A program made the position numbers and the translations under genes. From assembly GCF_051488685.1 (NCBI RefSeq), contig NZ_JBPSEH010000002.1, positions 354,061 through 418,060 on the forward strand: 64,000 bases of DNA, in the 5' to 3' direction. The stretch comes from Melioribacter sp051488685 (GTDB taxonomy: Bacteria; Bacteroidota; Ignavibacteria; Ignavibacteriales; Melioribacteraceae). Shown here in pieces: positions 8,884-17,650 of the stretch. Under the pieces are notes generated by a model that saw nothing but the letters and a program-made list of their open reading frames with translations, was not told the origin of the DNA and made no database searches. Every line of letters begins with the position of its first letter. The stretch's first letter is position 1.

Positions 8884-10791
8884 CTAAAATATTTTAATGA
8901 TCAAACCATTTACACCAACTATAAAAAGTTCTCGTTCTGGATTCAATTCCAGGTCGTTCATATTGGAATAAATCCTGCTGTCGAGCAGGTTCCATGTTTT
9001 ACCTTTATCTTTCGAAAACATAATAATACCTTTACTGCCGGTCGCAACTGCATAATTATCGGAAATAAAAAGAACTTTTTGTAAGCCGCCTAATTCAGCT
9101 ACTTTTTCTATTTCCCAATCTTTACCGTAATCGGAAGATCGCAAAATAGTTGCATCGCCTCCCGCTGCCAGGCAATAACCTTGTTTCGTAACGTCGATCG
9201 ATTTAATATAATTGTCAAATTTAATCTTTTCTATCGGTTTCCAGCTTTCACCGCCGTTTTCTGTCATGAGTATTAGTCCGTTCCAGCCGACGGCTATTCC
9301 ATTCCTTTCGTTTACAAAATCGATGTCGAATATCAAATCTTTTGCGTTCGTAACTACTTTATACCAGCTTATTCCTCCGTTGACTGTTTTCAAAATAAGA
9401 CCGTCGTTGCCTGTAATAAAACCGATTTGTTCATCAATAAATTTAATTTTGAAAAAAGTATATCCACCTTTGACTTGAACAGTGCTTATCGAATCGAGAA
9501 AATTTGTGCTGTATAAAATCGTGGATGAATCTCCAATAATAATTGTCTTGCCGAGCGGTGAACAATAGACATCGCTCAGATTAACTTTTTTATCGTAATT
9601 AACCAACTTCCAGTTTTTACCATTGTCATTAGAAGTTAGTATAACACCAGAGTCCCCTACAGCCACTGCAAAAGTATTTCCGGAAAAGGAAATGCCATTA
9701 AGGTTTACATTAACAGGCGAATTTATTCTGACAATTTCTTTGAAATTAAATTCGTCTTCGGGCGAAGAAAAGAGAGCTTCTATATTGTACTTTTTCAATT
9801 CTTCCAATGCATTACTCTTTAACAATTCATCTACCTGAGTGTAAACGAAATACGAAATTCCAATAAGCACAATAAAAAAGAGAGCGAACGCTGAGGCGGA
9901 CATAAATTTATACGTGGCAGATCGAGCCTCTGTTTTTCTAAAATAATTTGTATAAAGTTTTGCTACCTGCTGATCGACGCGCTGGACCTCGTTGTACATT
10001 TCCTCGCAGGTTGAATACCTATCGTTAGGATTTTTAGCCATTGCTCTTAAAATTAATTCGTCGACCATATCAGGAATCCCTGCAATTGCCGATGAAACTT
10101 TAGGTGGCGCTTTTTTTAGGTGACTATCCATTATTTCATATTCGCTCTCGTAATCAAAAGGAGGTTTTCCAACGATCATTTCATATGCCGTACAACCAAG
10201 AGAGTAGATATCGCTTCTGTTAGTAACGTCGTAACCTTTTATTTGTTCGGGACTCATATAATAGACGGTGCCGACTTTTGCGCCTGTCTTCGTAACTGCA
10301 GTATCATCAAACAACGATTTCGATATGCCAAAATCCATCACCTTGGCTACACCTTCTTTATTCAGCACAATGTTAGAGGGTTTTATATCCCTGTGAACGA
10401 AACCTTTGGAATGGGCATAACCGAGTCCCAGCAAAATTTGTTTAAGTATATAAAACACGTCGTAAAGATTAAATCTGCCCTGTCTCTTTATAATTTTATC
10501 GAGGCTTTCCCCTTCGACGTATTCCATTACTATACCAAGCAGATTATCGTATTCGATAAAGCCATAAACAGTAACGATGTTTGGGTGTGACAACTTAGCC
10601 TGGTTTTTCGCTTCCCTTTTGAATCGTTCAATAAATTTGAGACGGTCGTACATGTCGGAATTCAACATTTTGATTGCTACAAAGCGGTCGAGTTTAGTAT
10701 CGTAAGCTTTGTAGACTATCCCCATTCCACCTTTGCCCAGTATAGAGACAATCCTATAATTATCAATTTGAATTCCGATAAGATTTTGCAT
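8884..10791 (-). CDS. membrane Ser/Thr protein kinase with extracytoplasmic Ycf48-like propeller
   Basis: 635 residues from the ATG at 10791; a TTG seven codons upstream is a weaker alternative. The kinase domain (about 10-270) has the glycine loop LGKGGMGIVYKAYD, the Lys in FVAIKML, the catalytic HRDIKPSN and the DFG of VMDFGISKSL, so it should be active. One TM helix follows (about 300-322). Then come six short repeats of the form xxVGxxGxILxTxDxGKxW (for example AVGDSGVILTSNDNGKNWKL), typical of Ycf48/BNR-like beta-propellers. Topology implies a cytoplasmic kinase coupled to a periplasmic sensor propeller. It lies 7 bases downstream of no gene on its own strand and 8 bases before the murA start, so murA may be read through from it. 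Confidence 0.88.
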   Translation of the reverse strand: MQNLIGIQIDNYRIVSILGKGGMGIVYKAYDTKLDRFVAIKMLNSDMYDRLKFIERFKREAKNQAKLSHPNIVTVYGFIEYDNLLGIVMEYVEGESLDKIIKRQGRFNLYDVFYILKQILLGLGYAHSKGFVHRDIKPSNIVLNKEGVAKVMDFGISKSLFDDTAVTKTGAKVGTVYYMSPEQIKGYDVTNRSDIYSLGCTAYEMIVGKPPFDYESEYEIMDSHLKKAPPKVSSAIAGIPDMVDELILRAMAKNPNDRYSTCEEMYNEVQRVDQQVAKLYTNYFRKTEARSATYKFMSASAFALFFIVLIGISYFVYTQVDELLKSNALEELKKYNIEALFSSPEDEFNFKEIVRINSPVNVNLNGISFSGNTFAVAVGDSGVILTSNDNGKNWKLVNYDKKVNLSDVYCSPLGKTIIIGDSSTILYSTNFLDSISTVQVKGGYTFFKIKFIDEQIGFITGNDGLILKTVNGGISWYKVVTNAKDLIFDIDFVNERNGIAVGWNGLILMTENGGESWKPIEKIKFDNYIKSIDVTKQGYCLAAGGDATILRSSDYGKDWEIEKVAELGGLQKVLFISDNYAVATGSKGIIMFSKDKGKTWNLLDSRIYSNMNDLELNPERELFIVGVNGLIIKIF

Positions 10792-10918
10792 AAGCCCATT
10801 AAAATTGACCAATCAATATAAAAAATTATTAATATAACATGCTTTGTAAGTAGTTATTAAAATAGCAATTTCGTGAGGATTTACAGAATTTCATAAAAGC
10901 ACGGTTTGCACCCTCTTT

Positions 10919-10946
10919 TATTTTTGAGTTTATTTGCATATTTTTG
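10919..10946 (+). promoter_or_regulatory. candidate promoter boxes for tRNA-Leu
   Basis: Two copies of TATTTTTG (10919-10926 and 10939-10946) match the Bacteroidota -7 consensus TAnnTTTG. The second lies 9 bases before the mature tRNA 5' end, the right distance for transcription to begin just ahead of it. A TTTG lies at 10905-10908, but its spacing to either box is not ideal. The assignment rests on the consensus only, and such AT-rich octamers can occur by chance. Confidence 0.3.
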
Positions 10947-10955
10947 CAAGTCATT

Positions 10956-11038
10956 GCGAGAGTGGCGGAATTGGTAGACGCGCTAGACTTAGGATCTAGT
11001 GTCGCATAGACGTGGGGGTTCGAGTCCCCCCTCTCGCA
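10956..11038 (+). tRNA. tRNA-Leu (anticodon UAG)
   Basis: 83 bases. The acceptor stem GCGAGAG (10956-10962) pairs with CTCTCGC (11031-11037), with discriminator A at 11038. The D-arm contains GGCGGAATTGGTAGACGC, typical of tRNA-Leu. The anticodon stem CTAGA/TCTAG encloses CTTAGGA with anticodon TAG, reading CUN. A long variable arm (GTCGCATAGAC) marks it as class II, and the T-arm holds GGTTCGAGTCC. The genomic sequence after the discriminator is CTA, so the CCA tail is not encoded and must be added enzymatically. Confidence 0.97.
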
Positions 11039-11068
11039 CTATTTCATCACTAAAGGTCAGAGGTATAT

Positions 11069-12379
11069 TTGGAATTCAAGGTAAATCAAATATCCGATTC
11101 ATTACAGGAACTCGAAGTAAAATTATCTTACGACGAAATTAAACCCGAAATTGAAAAAGCCTACGAAGAAGAAAGAAAAAATATTTCGATTGACGGTTTC
11201 AGAAAAGGTAAAGCCCCACTTTCAATTATAAAAAAGCTTTACGGAGAAGCTATCGAATATAAAGCTTCCGAAAAAATAGCCACTAAAAAATTCTGGGATA
11301 TAGTCGACCAGGAGAATCTTCAGCCAATCAGTACTCCTCAACTGACAGATATCGACTTTAATATTGGCGAAAAACTTCACTTCAAAATTCAATATGAAAT
11401 AATGCCGAAAGTAGATGTGAAAGATTATAAAGGAATAGAAGTTGAAAAACCGGTATTTAAAGTAAAAGACGAGGAAATTGAAAAAGAAATTGAATATCTC
11501 ATAGCGCCACATACTAAGTACGAAGAAGCTGAATCTGTCGAGTCGAAAGAATACAGGATAACTGTCGATCTGCAGCAACTCGATGAATCGAAAAATCCCG
11601 TTCCAAATCAAAGAAGCGAAAACATAACAATCAATCTTAACGACGAAAAAGTTAATCCCCAAATATTCGAAAATGCGAGAGGCAAAAAAGTAGGAGACAT
11701 TTTCAATTTCAGTTTTGTGGATGAACATTATCATGGAGAAGAACTTCATCGCCAGGAATTTAACTACGAAGTAAAAATCAAAAAAATTGAGAAGTTGATT
11801 AAACCGGAACTAAACGAGGATTTGATCAAAAAAATCTCCAACGAAAAAGCTTCAACCATTGACGAATTGCGCAGTTTGTTGCATAACAACTTCAGAAAAT
11901 ATTACGAAAAACAATCCGACGAAATCTTTACCAATTCGTTATTGAATAAAGTAGTTAAGAACAACGACTTTACACCTCCGACGGGATTGGTCGAATCGCT
12001 CCATAAACGATTTATCGAATTGGAGAAAGAAAATGCACGCCGATACGGCCAAAAGAATATTGACGAAAAACAACTTGCAGATTACCTTAGACCTCGAGCC
12101 GAATGGACTGCAAAATGGCAAATTATTTTTACAAATATTGCCGAAAAAGAAAATATCAAAGTGGAAGATTCTGAACTACAAAATCTGGCCCAGGAAGAAT
12201 CAGAAAAAACTGGCATTAGTGTCGATAAACTGGTTAAATATTACAAAGACACAAATAGAGCGGACTATCTGCTCGAAGATAAAGTAATTAAATTCTTGAA
12301 AGAAAATGCCGTAGTTAAGGAAGTTGATCCAGAAGAAATGAAAAAGGAAAAAGAAGGGAATAAAGAAAATGAAAAATGA
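11069..12379 (+). CDS. tig: trigger factor (ribosome-associated chaperone, peptidyl-prolyl isomerase)
   Basis: 436 residues from a TTG at 11069, with AGAGG six bases upstream and the family N-terminus MEFKVNQISDSLQELEVKL. The ribosome-binding signature is IDGFRKGKAPLSIIKKLYG (about 43-61), the GFRKGKxP loop contacting the exit tunnel. A PPIase-like middle (about 150-245) and a helical C-terminal substrate cradle follow. It binds nascent chains at the ribosome. It overlaps clpP by 11 bases, the common tig-clpP pairing. The TTG start may lower its translation. Confidence 0.95.
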   Translation: MEFKVNQISDSLQELEVKLSYDEIKPEIEKAYEEERKNISIDGFRKGKAPLSIIKKLYGEAIEYKASEKIATKKFWDIVDQENLQPISTPQLTDIDFNIGEKLHFKIQYEIMPKVDVKDYKGIEVEKPVFKVKDEEIEKEIEYLIAPHTKYEEAESVESKEYRITVDLQQLDESKNPVPNQRSENITINLNDEKVNPQIFENARGKKVGDIFNFSFVDEHYHGEELHRQEFNYEVKIKKIEKLIKPELNEDLIKKISNEKASTIDELRSLLHNNFRKYYEKQSDEIFTNSLLNKVVKNNDFTPPTGLVESLHKRFIELEKENARRYGQKNIDEKQLADYLRPRAEWTAKWQIIFTNIAEKENIKVEDSELQNLAQEESEKTGISVDKLVKYYKDTNRADYLLEDKVIKFLKENAVVKEVDPEEMKKEKEGNKENEK

Positions 12380-13037
12380 TTTTTTTACAGATATTGAAGC
12401 AATAAAAAAACATGAAATATTCAATCAGCTGGTTCCTTATGTAATTGAACAGACGGGACGCGGAGAGAGAGGTATGGACATCTTTTCTCGCCTCTTACGC
12501 GAACGCATAGTATTCTTAGGAACAGCCATCGACGACCATATTGCAAGTCTTATTATTGCACAGTTATTATTCCTCGAAGCTGAAGATCCTGATAAAGATA
12601 TTTATCTCTACATAAATTCACCTGGTGGCAGCGTTTCGGCGGGACTGGCAATTTATGATACAATGAAATATATCCGCTCGAAGGTTTCCACAATTTGTGT
12701 CGGTCTTGCAGCAAGTATGGGAGCTGTTCTTCTTGCTGGAGGTGAAACCGGAAAACGCTCAGCTCTCCCCCATTCAAAAATTATGATCCATCAACCATGG
12801 GTCGGTGGTTTGCAGGGTCAAACTACAGATATCGAAATCCATGCTAAAGAAATGATTAAAACACGCGATACTATTTATAAAATACTTGCCGAACATACCG
12901 GAAAATCATACGAACAGATTGCTAAAGATTGCGACAGGGACTATTTCATGACAGCAGAAGAAGCTAAAGAATATAACCTGATTGACAATATTCTGACTCA
13001 CCGTGTTAATCCATCAGATAATAAATCGAAAAAATAA
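12369..13037 (+). CDS. clpP: ATP-dependent Clp protease proteolytic subunit
   Basis: 222 residues. Catalytic Ser lies in GLAASMGAVLLAGG, His in LPHSKIMIHQPW, and Asp in the tail region near RDYFMTAEEAKEYNLID. The handle region SRLLRERIVFLGTAIDDHIA is typical. It forms the tetradecameric peptidase chamber and works with ClpX or ClpA unfoldases; clpX is not in this window. It is translationally coupled to tig by an 11-base overlap, and a strong terminator follows its stop codon at once. Confidence 0.97.
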   Translation: MKNDFFTDIEAIKKHEIFNQLVPYVIEQTGRGERGMDIFSRLLRERIVFLGTAIDDHIASLIIAQLLFLEAEDPDKDIYLYINSPGGSVSAGLAIYDTMKYIRSKVSTICVGLAASMGAVLLAGGETGKRSALPHSKIMIHQPWVGGLQGQTTDIEIHAKEMIKTRDTIYKILAEHTGKSYEQIAKDCDRDYFMTAEEAKEYNLIDNILTHRVNPSDNKSKK

Positions 13038-13064
13038 AAAAAGGGGTTTTATAACCCCTTTTTT
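13038..13064 (+). terminator. rho-independent terminator after tig-clpP
   Basis: A stem AAGGGGTT / AACCCCTT with a short loop is flanked by A and T runs, beginning right after the clpP stop codon. The poly-T on the plus strand marks the end of the tRNA/tig/clpP transcripts. Confidence 0.85.
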
Positions 13065-13090
13065 AATACCCAAAAATGTTAGAGGTATTT

Positions 13091-15232
13091 ATGCCCCGCA
13101 TTAAATTATCTATCGTATTTTTTCTACTAATCTCATCTTTTATTCATCCACAGAAGAAAAACTTTACCATCGATGACGTAATAACAAATGCGTATACCAA
13201 ACTTATGCCGGAAAATCTTAGTCAACTAAAATGGATACCAGACAGCCATGAATTTTCGTTCGTTAAAGATAATTTTATTATAAAAGGTTCAGCTGAATCG
13301 GAAAAGTACGATACTGTTATATCTTTAGAAAAAATCAATAGGCTCCTATCTCAAAATGGAGAAGAAAAGATTAATTATTTTACGTCGATTTCATGGATAA
13401 ACAAAGATGAATTTAATTTCATTTACGAAAATAAATTAATACGAGTAAATATATCTGCACAGAACGCAGATATTATTAACCGGGCACCTGATAAAGCAGA
13501 AAATTTAACAGTAGCTCCAAACCACAGATATCTGGCATTTACAATTAAAAATAATTTATATGTGAGTCTGGATGGCAAAGAATACAAAGCAATTACTAAC
13601 GAAGCTGACAGTAATATTATTTCTGGTCAAGCGGTACACAGGAACGAATTCGGGATTGAAAGTGGCATTTTCTGGTCACTCAATTCGAACTTTATAGCAT
13701 TTTACCGTATGGACCAGAGGATGGTTACGGATTTTCCTCTACTCGACATTTCATTTAAACCAGCTCGTATAAAGAATATAAAATATCCAATGGCTGGTCA
13801 AACAAGCCACCATGTAACGGTTGGAATTTACAGTTTAAAGGATGAAACGACGACTTGGTTAAAAACAGGCGAGCCGAAAGATCAATATCTTACTTCTCTT
13901 ACCTGGTCGCCCGATGAAAATAACTTTTACATAGCTCATCTTAACAGAGACCAGAACCACCTGAAATTAATCAAATACGACGCTGGTTCCGGCGAACCGA
14001 TAAAAATTCTTTTTGAAGAAAAAGACAATGAATACGTCGAGCCGGAAAATCCACTTTATTTTCTCCCTGGTTCAATAAACAAATTTGTCTGGCTATCCGA
14101 ACGCGACGGTTATAAACACGCTTATCTGTACGATACAGAAGGCAACCTGATTAAACAATTAACAAAAGGTGAATGGGTAATCACTGAGTTCAATGGTTTC
14201 GATAAAAACGGAAAATATCTCTTTTTTACAGCTACGAAAGAATCACCTCTTGAAAGACATTATTACCGACTTGATTTAAAGAATAACAACCTCGAAAAAA
14301 TCACAGATGAACCTGGCACTCACTATGTACAGAAATGCGATGATGGCACATATTTCATCGATAACTTTTCTAATTACGAGATCCCGAGAAAAATAGTTCT
14401 TACAAAATTAAATGAGCCATTGAGAAATTTACTTACAGCTCAAAATCCTTTTGCTGATTATAATCTGGGAAAGACAGAAATTTTTACGATTAAAAATAAA
14501 GAAGGCATTGATTTGTATTGCCGAATGATTCTTCCTCCTGACTTCAATCCTGCAAAAAAATATCCAGTAATATTCTATGTTTATGGAGGACCACATGCGC
14601 AATTAATTACTAATTCATTCGGCTACGGTAGATATTTCATCTGGTTTTATTTGATGGCACAGAAAGGTTATATAGTATTCACGCTCGACAATCGAGGCTC
14701 GGATAACCGTGGCCTCGAATTTGAACAGGCAACCTTTAGAAGATTAGGTACTGTTGAAATTGAAGATCAGTTATGCGGCGTCGATTACTTGAAAAAATTA
14801 TCTTATGTTGACACTTCCCGATTTGGTGTATTTGGCTGGAGTTATGGAGGATTTATGGCAACTTCTCTTATGCTGAGAAGCGGAAACCAATTCAAAACTG
14901 GGGTAGGCGGTGGTGCTGTGATCGACTGGAGTCTATACGAAGTAATGTATACAGAAAGATATATGGATACACCCGAAACAAATCCCGAAGGTTATAAAGA
15001 ATCATCGCTTCTAAACTATGTGGAAAATCTAAAAGGGAAATTACTTTTAGTCCATGGCACTTTCGACCCGGTTGTCGTATGGCAGCATACTTTGCTTTTT
15101 GCAGAAAAAGCCATGCACTTGAACAAGCCTCTTGATTATTTCCCCTATATAAAACACGAACACGGTGTTAGCGGAAGCGATGCTCTGCATCTTTATACTA
15201 AAATTACCAATTATTTCATCGATAATTTATAG
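13091..15232 (+). CDS. S9 family dipeptidyl-peptidase IV-like serine peptidase
   Basis: 713 residues from the ATG at 13091, preferred over an ATG 15 bases earlier because AGAGG precedes it and a signal peptide follows (MPRIKLSIVFFLLISSFIHPQ). A DPP IV N-terminal beta-propeller (about 60-460) is followed by an alpha/beta hydrolase. The nucleophile elbow is GWSYGGFMA, the Asp lies in VHGTFDPVV and the His in KHEHGVSG. The family releases N-terminal Xaa-Pro or Xaa-Ala dipeptides in the periplasm or outside. It fits a peptide-using heterotroph, as does the POT transporter at 37995. Confidence 0.92.
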   Translation: MPRIKLSIVFFLLISSFIHPQKKNFTIDDVITNAYTKLMPENLSQLKWIPDSHEFSFVKDNFIIKGSAESEKYDTVISLEKINRLLSQNGEEKINYFTSISWINKDEFNFIYENKLIRVNISAQNADIINRAPDKAENLTVAPNHRYLAFTIKNNLYVSLDGKEYKAITNEADSNIISGQAVHRNEFGIESGIFWSLNSNFIAFYRMDQRMVTDFPLLDISFKPARIKNIKYPMAGQTSHHVTVGIYSLKDETTTWLKTGEPKDQYLTSLTWSPDENNFYIAHLNRDQNHLKLIKYDAGSGEPIKILFEEKDNEYVEPENPLYFLPGSINKFVWLSERDGYKHAYLYDTEGNLIKQLTKGEWVITEFNGFDKNGKYLFFTATKESPLERHYYRLDLKNNNLEKITDEPGTHYVQKCDDGTYFIDNFSNYEIPRKIVLTKLNEPLRNLLTAQNPFADYNLGKTEIFTIKNKEGIDLYCRMILPPDFNPAKKYPVIFYVYGGPHAQLITNSFGYGRYFIWFYLMAQKGYIVFTLDNRGSDNRGLEFEQATFRRLGTVEIEDQLCGVDYLKKLSYVDTSRFGVFGWSYGGFMATSLMLRSGNQFKTGVGGGAVIDWSLYEVMYTERYMDTPETNPEGYKESSLLNYVENLKGKLLLVHGTFDPVVVWQHTLLFAEKAMHLNKPLDYFPYIKHEHGVSGSDALHLYTKITNYFIDNL

Positions 15233-15303
15233 AGGAACTCTTCTCATGATGTTCTTAAAATATAAATTTATTATTTTTATAAGTATTATTTAGGATTGTC
15301 TGG

Positions 15304-17619
15304 ATGAAGAATCTAATAAATGGTATTGAAGAATTGATTGAATTTGTAATTTCGGGCGACGAGTCTTTTTATAACGAAGTCTGTCGTTTTTTTGTACGTA
15401 ATTTCAACCTCCATTCGGCTTCATTATTCAGTATTTCGGAGAAAGCTAATCTTAAACTCATTGGTAAATCTGACAATGTCACATTGAACTCCAGTACTAA
15501 TTACTCCTGTCCGAATTGTAGGGTAATTAACAATAATCTTAGTAACACACTAAATTTCGACAGCAACTGCGGAATTCCTTCTGACACCTCGAAATTCAAT
15601 GCGTGTTTGATGTTGAACGATAATGCCGGCAATCGATTCATCCTTTCGATTTCGAAAAAATCGCCAATTGACAAAAACGACAAACAGAATATCGAATCGG
15701 CTTCGGCATTAGTTAGCCGTCTCCTTTCCTTCAGGATGCCGGCGTATAAATTCAATCAATCTAATTACGAGTTATTTGAGCTGGTCAACAATTTTTCGGA
15801 CGATATCAGAAATATAGCCAATTCAATTATCGGGTCGGTTACGATCTTATCCGAGAAATCGGAAACCGGTTTGAAACCCGAGAACTATGCTCCTATACGC
15901 CGCTCGGCTCAGAGTATTCTTCTATACTTAAACGACCTGAAAGAATCGACACGAATATTGTCGGGTGACTATACTGTGAATAAGAAAGAGGTCGACTTAA
16001 CGTCGATACTGGAAGATTTAATTAAATTGTTCCGGCATCGTTCTAATAACAAATTCTACTTCGATACTAACATTCAAATAGAAGGTAAGATTAAATCGGA
16101 TGAATTCAAATTAAGATACATATTCAGCAATCTCATCTATACGGCATCGCTCCTATCGACATCTGGCAATTTTGCCCTGAAGGGAAATAACAAACAAACA
16201 GGAGGAATTGAAATTACATTAACCGCGAAAGATGCGATCGATATTCCTGCCGATGTAATTAAAAATTTTTTCAAACCTTTCGTAATAAAAAAAATTAATG
16301 AAATTAAGAATTCCAACTTAACGGGATTAAGCTTATATTTAACAAAAAAATATCTCAATCTTTTGAATGGAGATATAAGTGTTGTTCAATTTAACAACCA
16401 GCTTATATTCAAAATAACAATCGATGGAGCAATAATGTCTGAAATTGACAAAGCATTAAACAATATTCCAAAACCTGATACAGAGAACAAAGTTTTGGTA
16501 ATCGAAGACGATTATGCTACCTCAAAATTGTTGAGCAATTATTTGAATAAATGGGGCTACAAACCGATAATCGTCTCAACAGAAAAGGAAGCTTTCGATA
16601 TCATTAATTCTGAATCGCTCCTGGCAGTTATTTTGGACATCGAGCTACCCGAGACAAACGGTCTCGAACTTCTTAGAAAAATCCACGAACACGAAAGAAC
16701 GAAAAATATTCCTGTGATTGTTTGCTCCATCGAACACGAACAGCAAAAGGCATTTATGATGGGTGCTGTTGAATATTTCGTCAAACCGATAAATTACAAC
16801 TATCTGGTCGAAGTTCTTACAAGTTATAAATTGAGAAAAAATTCAAATATCTTATGCGTTGACGACGATGTACCGACTCTCAATCTCATAAAACAGGCAA
16901 TTGAATCCGCTGGATTCAAACCAGTAGCGGAAAATATTTCAGCAAATGTAATGGATTTATTAAAGGAGAAGGATATCGACCTGGCAATAATCGATCTGGA
17001 TATGCCTCATCCAAACGGATTTGAATTGATAAAATTGATCAAATCGGAACCGAAGTTTGCACACCTTCCAATTATCATTTATACTGGAAAAGAAAACTAT
17101 CAGGAAGACCTTAAAAATATCGAAGGACTTTTCGACGATTTGCTCGAAAAGAGATCTACTAACATCGAAGATCTGGCAGATACAATCCGCAAAATGATCA
17201 ATCAATACGAAGTGCCACCTCCGGAAGAAGAAGTACTTACCAAAAAAGGAGTAAAGAAAATATTGCTGGCGGAAGATTATAAGCACTCGCAAATTATCGT
17301 TACAAGATTGCTGAAGAAAAACAATTTTGAAGATATAGTCGTTGTTGAAAATGGTGAAGATGCGGTCAATATGGCTAAAAAAGAAAAATTCGATTTGATT
17401 TTGATGGATATGCAAATGCCAATAATGAATGGATTCGAGGCTACCGAAAAGATACGACAGATGCCCGAATATAAAAATGTGCCAATAATAGCACTCACGG
17501 CTTTTGCTATGAAAGGCGATAAAGAAAAATGTCTCGAAGCAGGCGCAACCGATTATATTCCCAAACCAATTGATAGCAAAGAGTTTATCGACAAAATTAA
17601 ATACTACACGAACAGTTAA
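15304..17619 (+). CDS. multi-receiver signalling protein: degenerate histidine kinase core plus three REC domains
   Basis: 771 residues. The N-terminus (about 1-140) looks GAF-like and carries a CPNC motif. A region resembling HisKA follows, but where SHEIR would be expected the sequence reads SDDIR (D166), so the phospho-accepting His is missing. The ATPase-like part (to about 380) keeps GLSLYLTKKYLNLLNGDISV but lacks the usual N-box Asn. Three receiver domains follow: about 396-510 (acceptor D445), 515-630 (D564) and 653-771 (D702, in LILMDMQMP). I infer a pseudokinase scaffold or output protein fed by other kinases. There is no DNA-binding domain. It ends 31 bases before gltX. Confidence 0.82.
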   Translation: MKNLINGIEELIEFVISGDESFYNEVCRFFVRNFNLHSASLFSISEKANLKLIGKSDNVTLNSSTNYSCPNCRVINNNLSNTLNFDSNCGIPSDTSKFNACLMLNDNAGNRFILSISKKSPIDKNDKQNIESASALVSRLLSFRMPAYKFNQSNYELFELVNNFSDDIRNIANSIIGSVTILSEKSETGLKPENYAPIRRSAQSILLYLNDLKESTRILSGDYTVNKKEVDLTSILEDLIKLFRHRSNNKFYFDTNIQIEGKIKSDEFKLRYIFSNLIYTASLLSTSGNFALKGNNKQTGGIEITLTAKDAIDIPADVIKNFFKPFVIKKINEIKNSNLTGLSLYLTKKYLNLLNGDISVVQFNNQLIFKITIDGAIMSEIDKALNNIPKPDTENKVLVIEDDYATSKLLSNYLNKWGYKPIIVSTEKEAFDIINSESLLAVILDIELPETNGLELLRKIHEHERTKNIPVIVCSIEHEQQKAFMMGAVEYFVKPINYNYLVEVLTSYKLRKNSNILCVDDDVPTLNLIKQAIESAGFKPVAENISANVMDLLKEKDIDLAIIDLDMPHPNGFELIKLIKSEPKFAHLPIIIYTGKENYQEDLKNIEGLFDDLLEKRSTNIEDLADTIRKMINQYEVPPPEEEVLTKKGVKKILLAEDYKHSQIIVTRLLKKNNFEDIVVVENGEDAVNMAKKEKFDLILMDMQMPIMNGFEATEKIRQMPEYKNVPIIALTAFAMKGDKEKCLEAGATDYIPKPIDSKEFIDKIKYYTNS

Positions 17620-17650
17620 TCTAATCGTCAAATTAATTTAGGGAATTGTT

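Noticed and set aside
10859..10955. Second tRNA gene beside tRNA-Leu
   Set aside because: No cloverleaf arms could be found.
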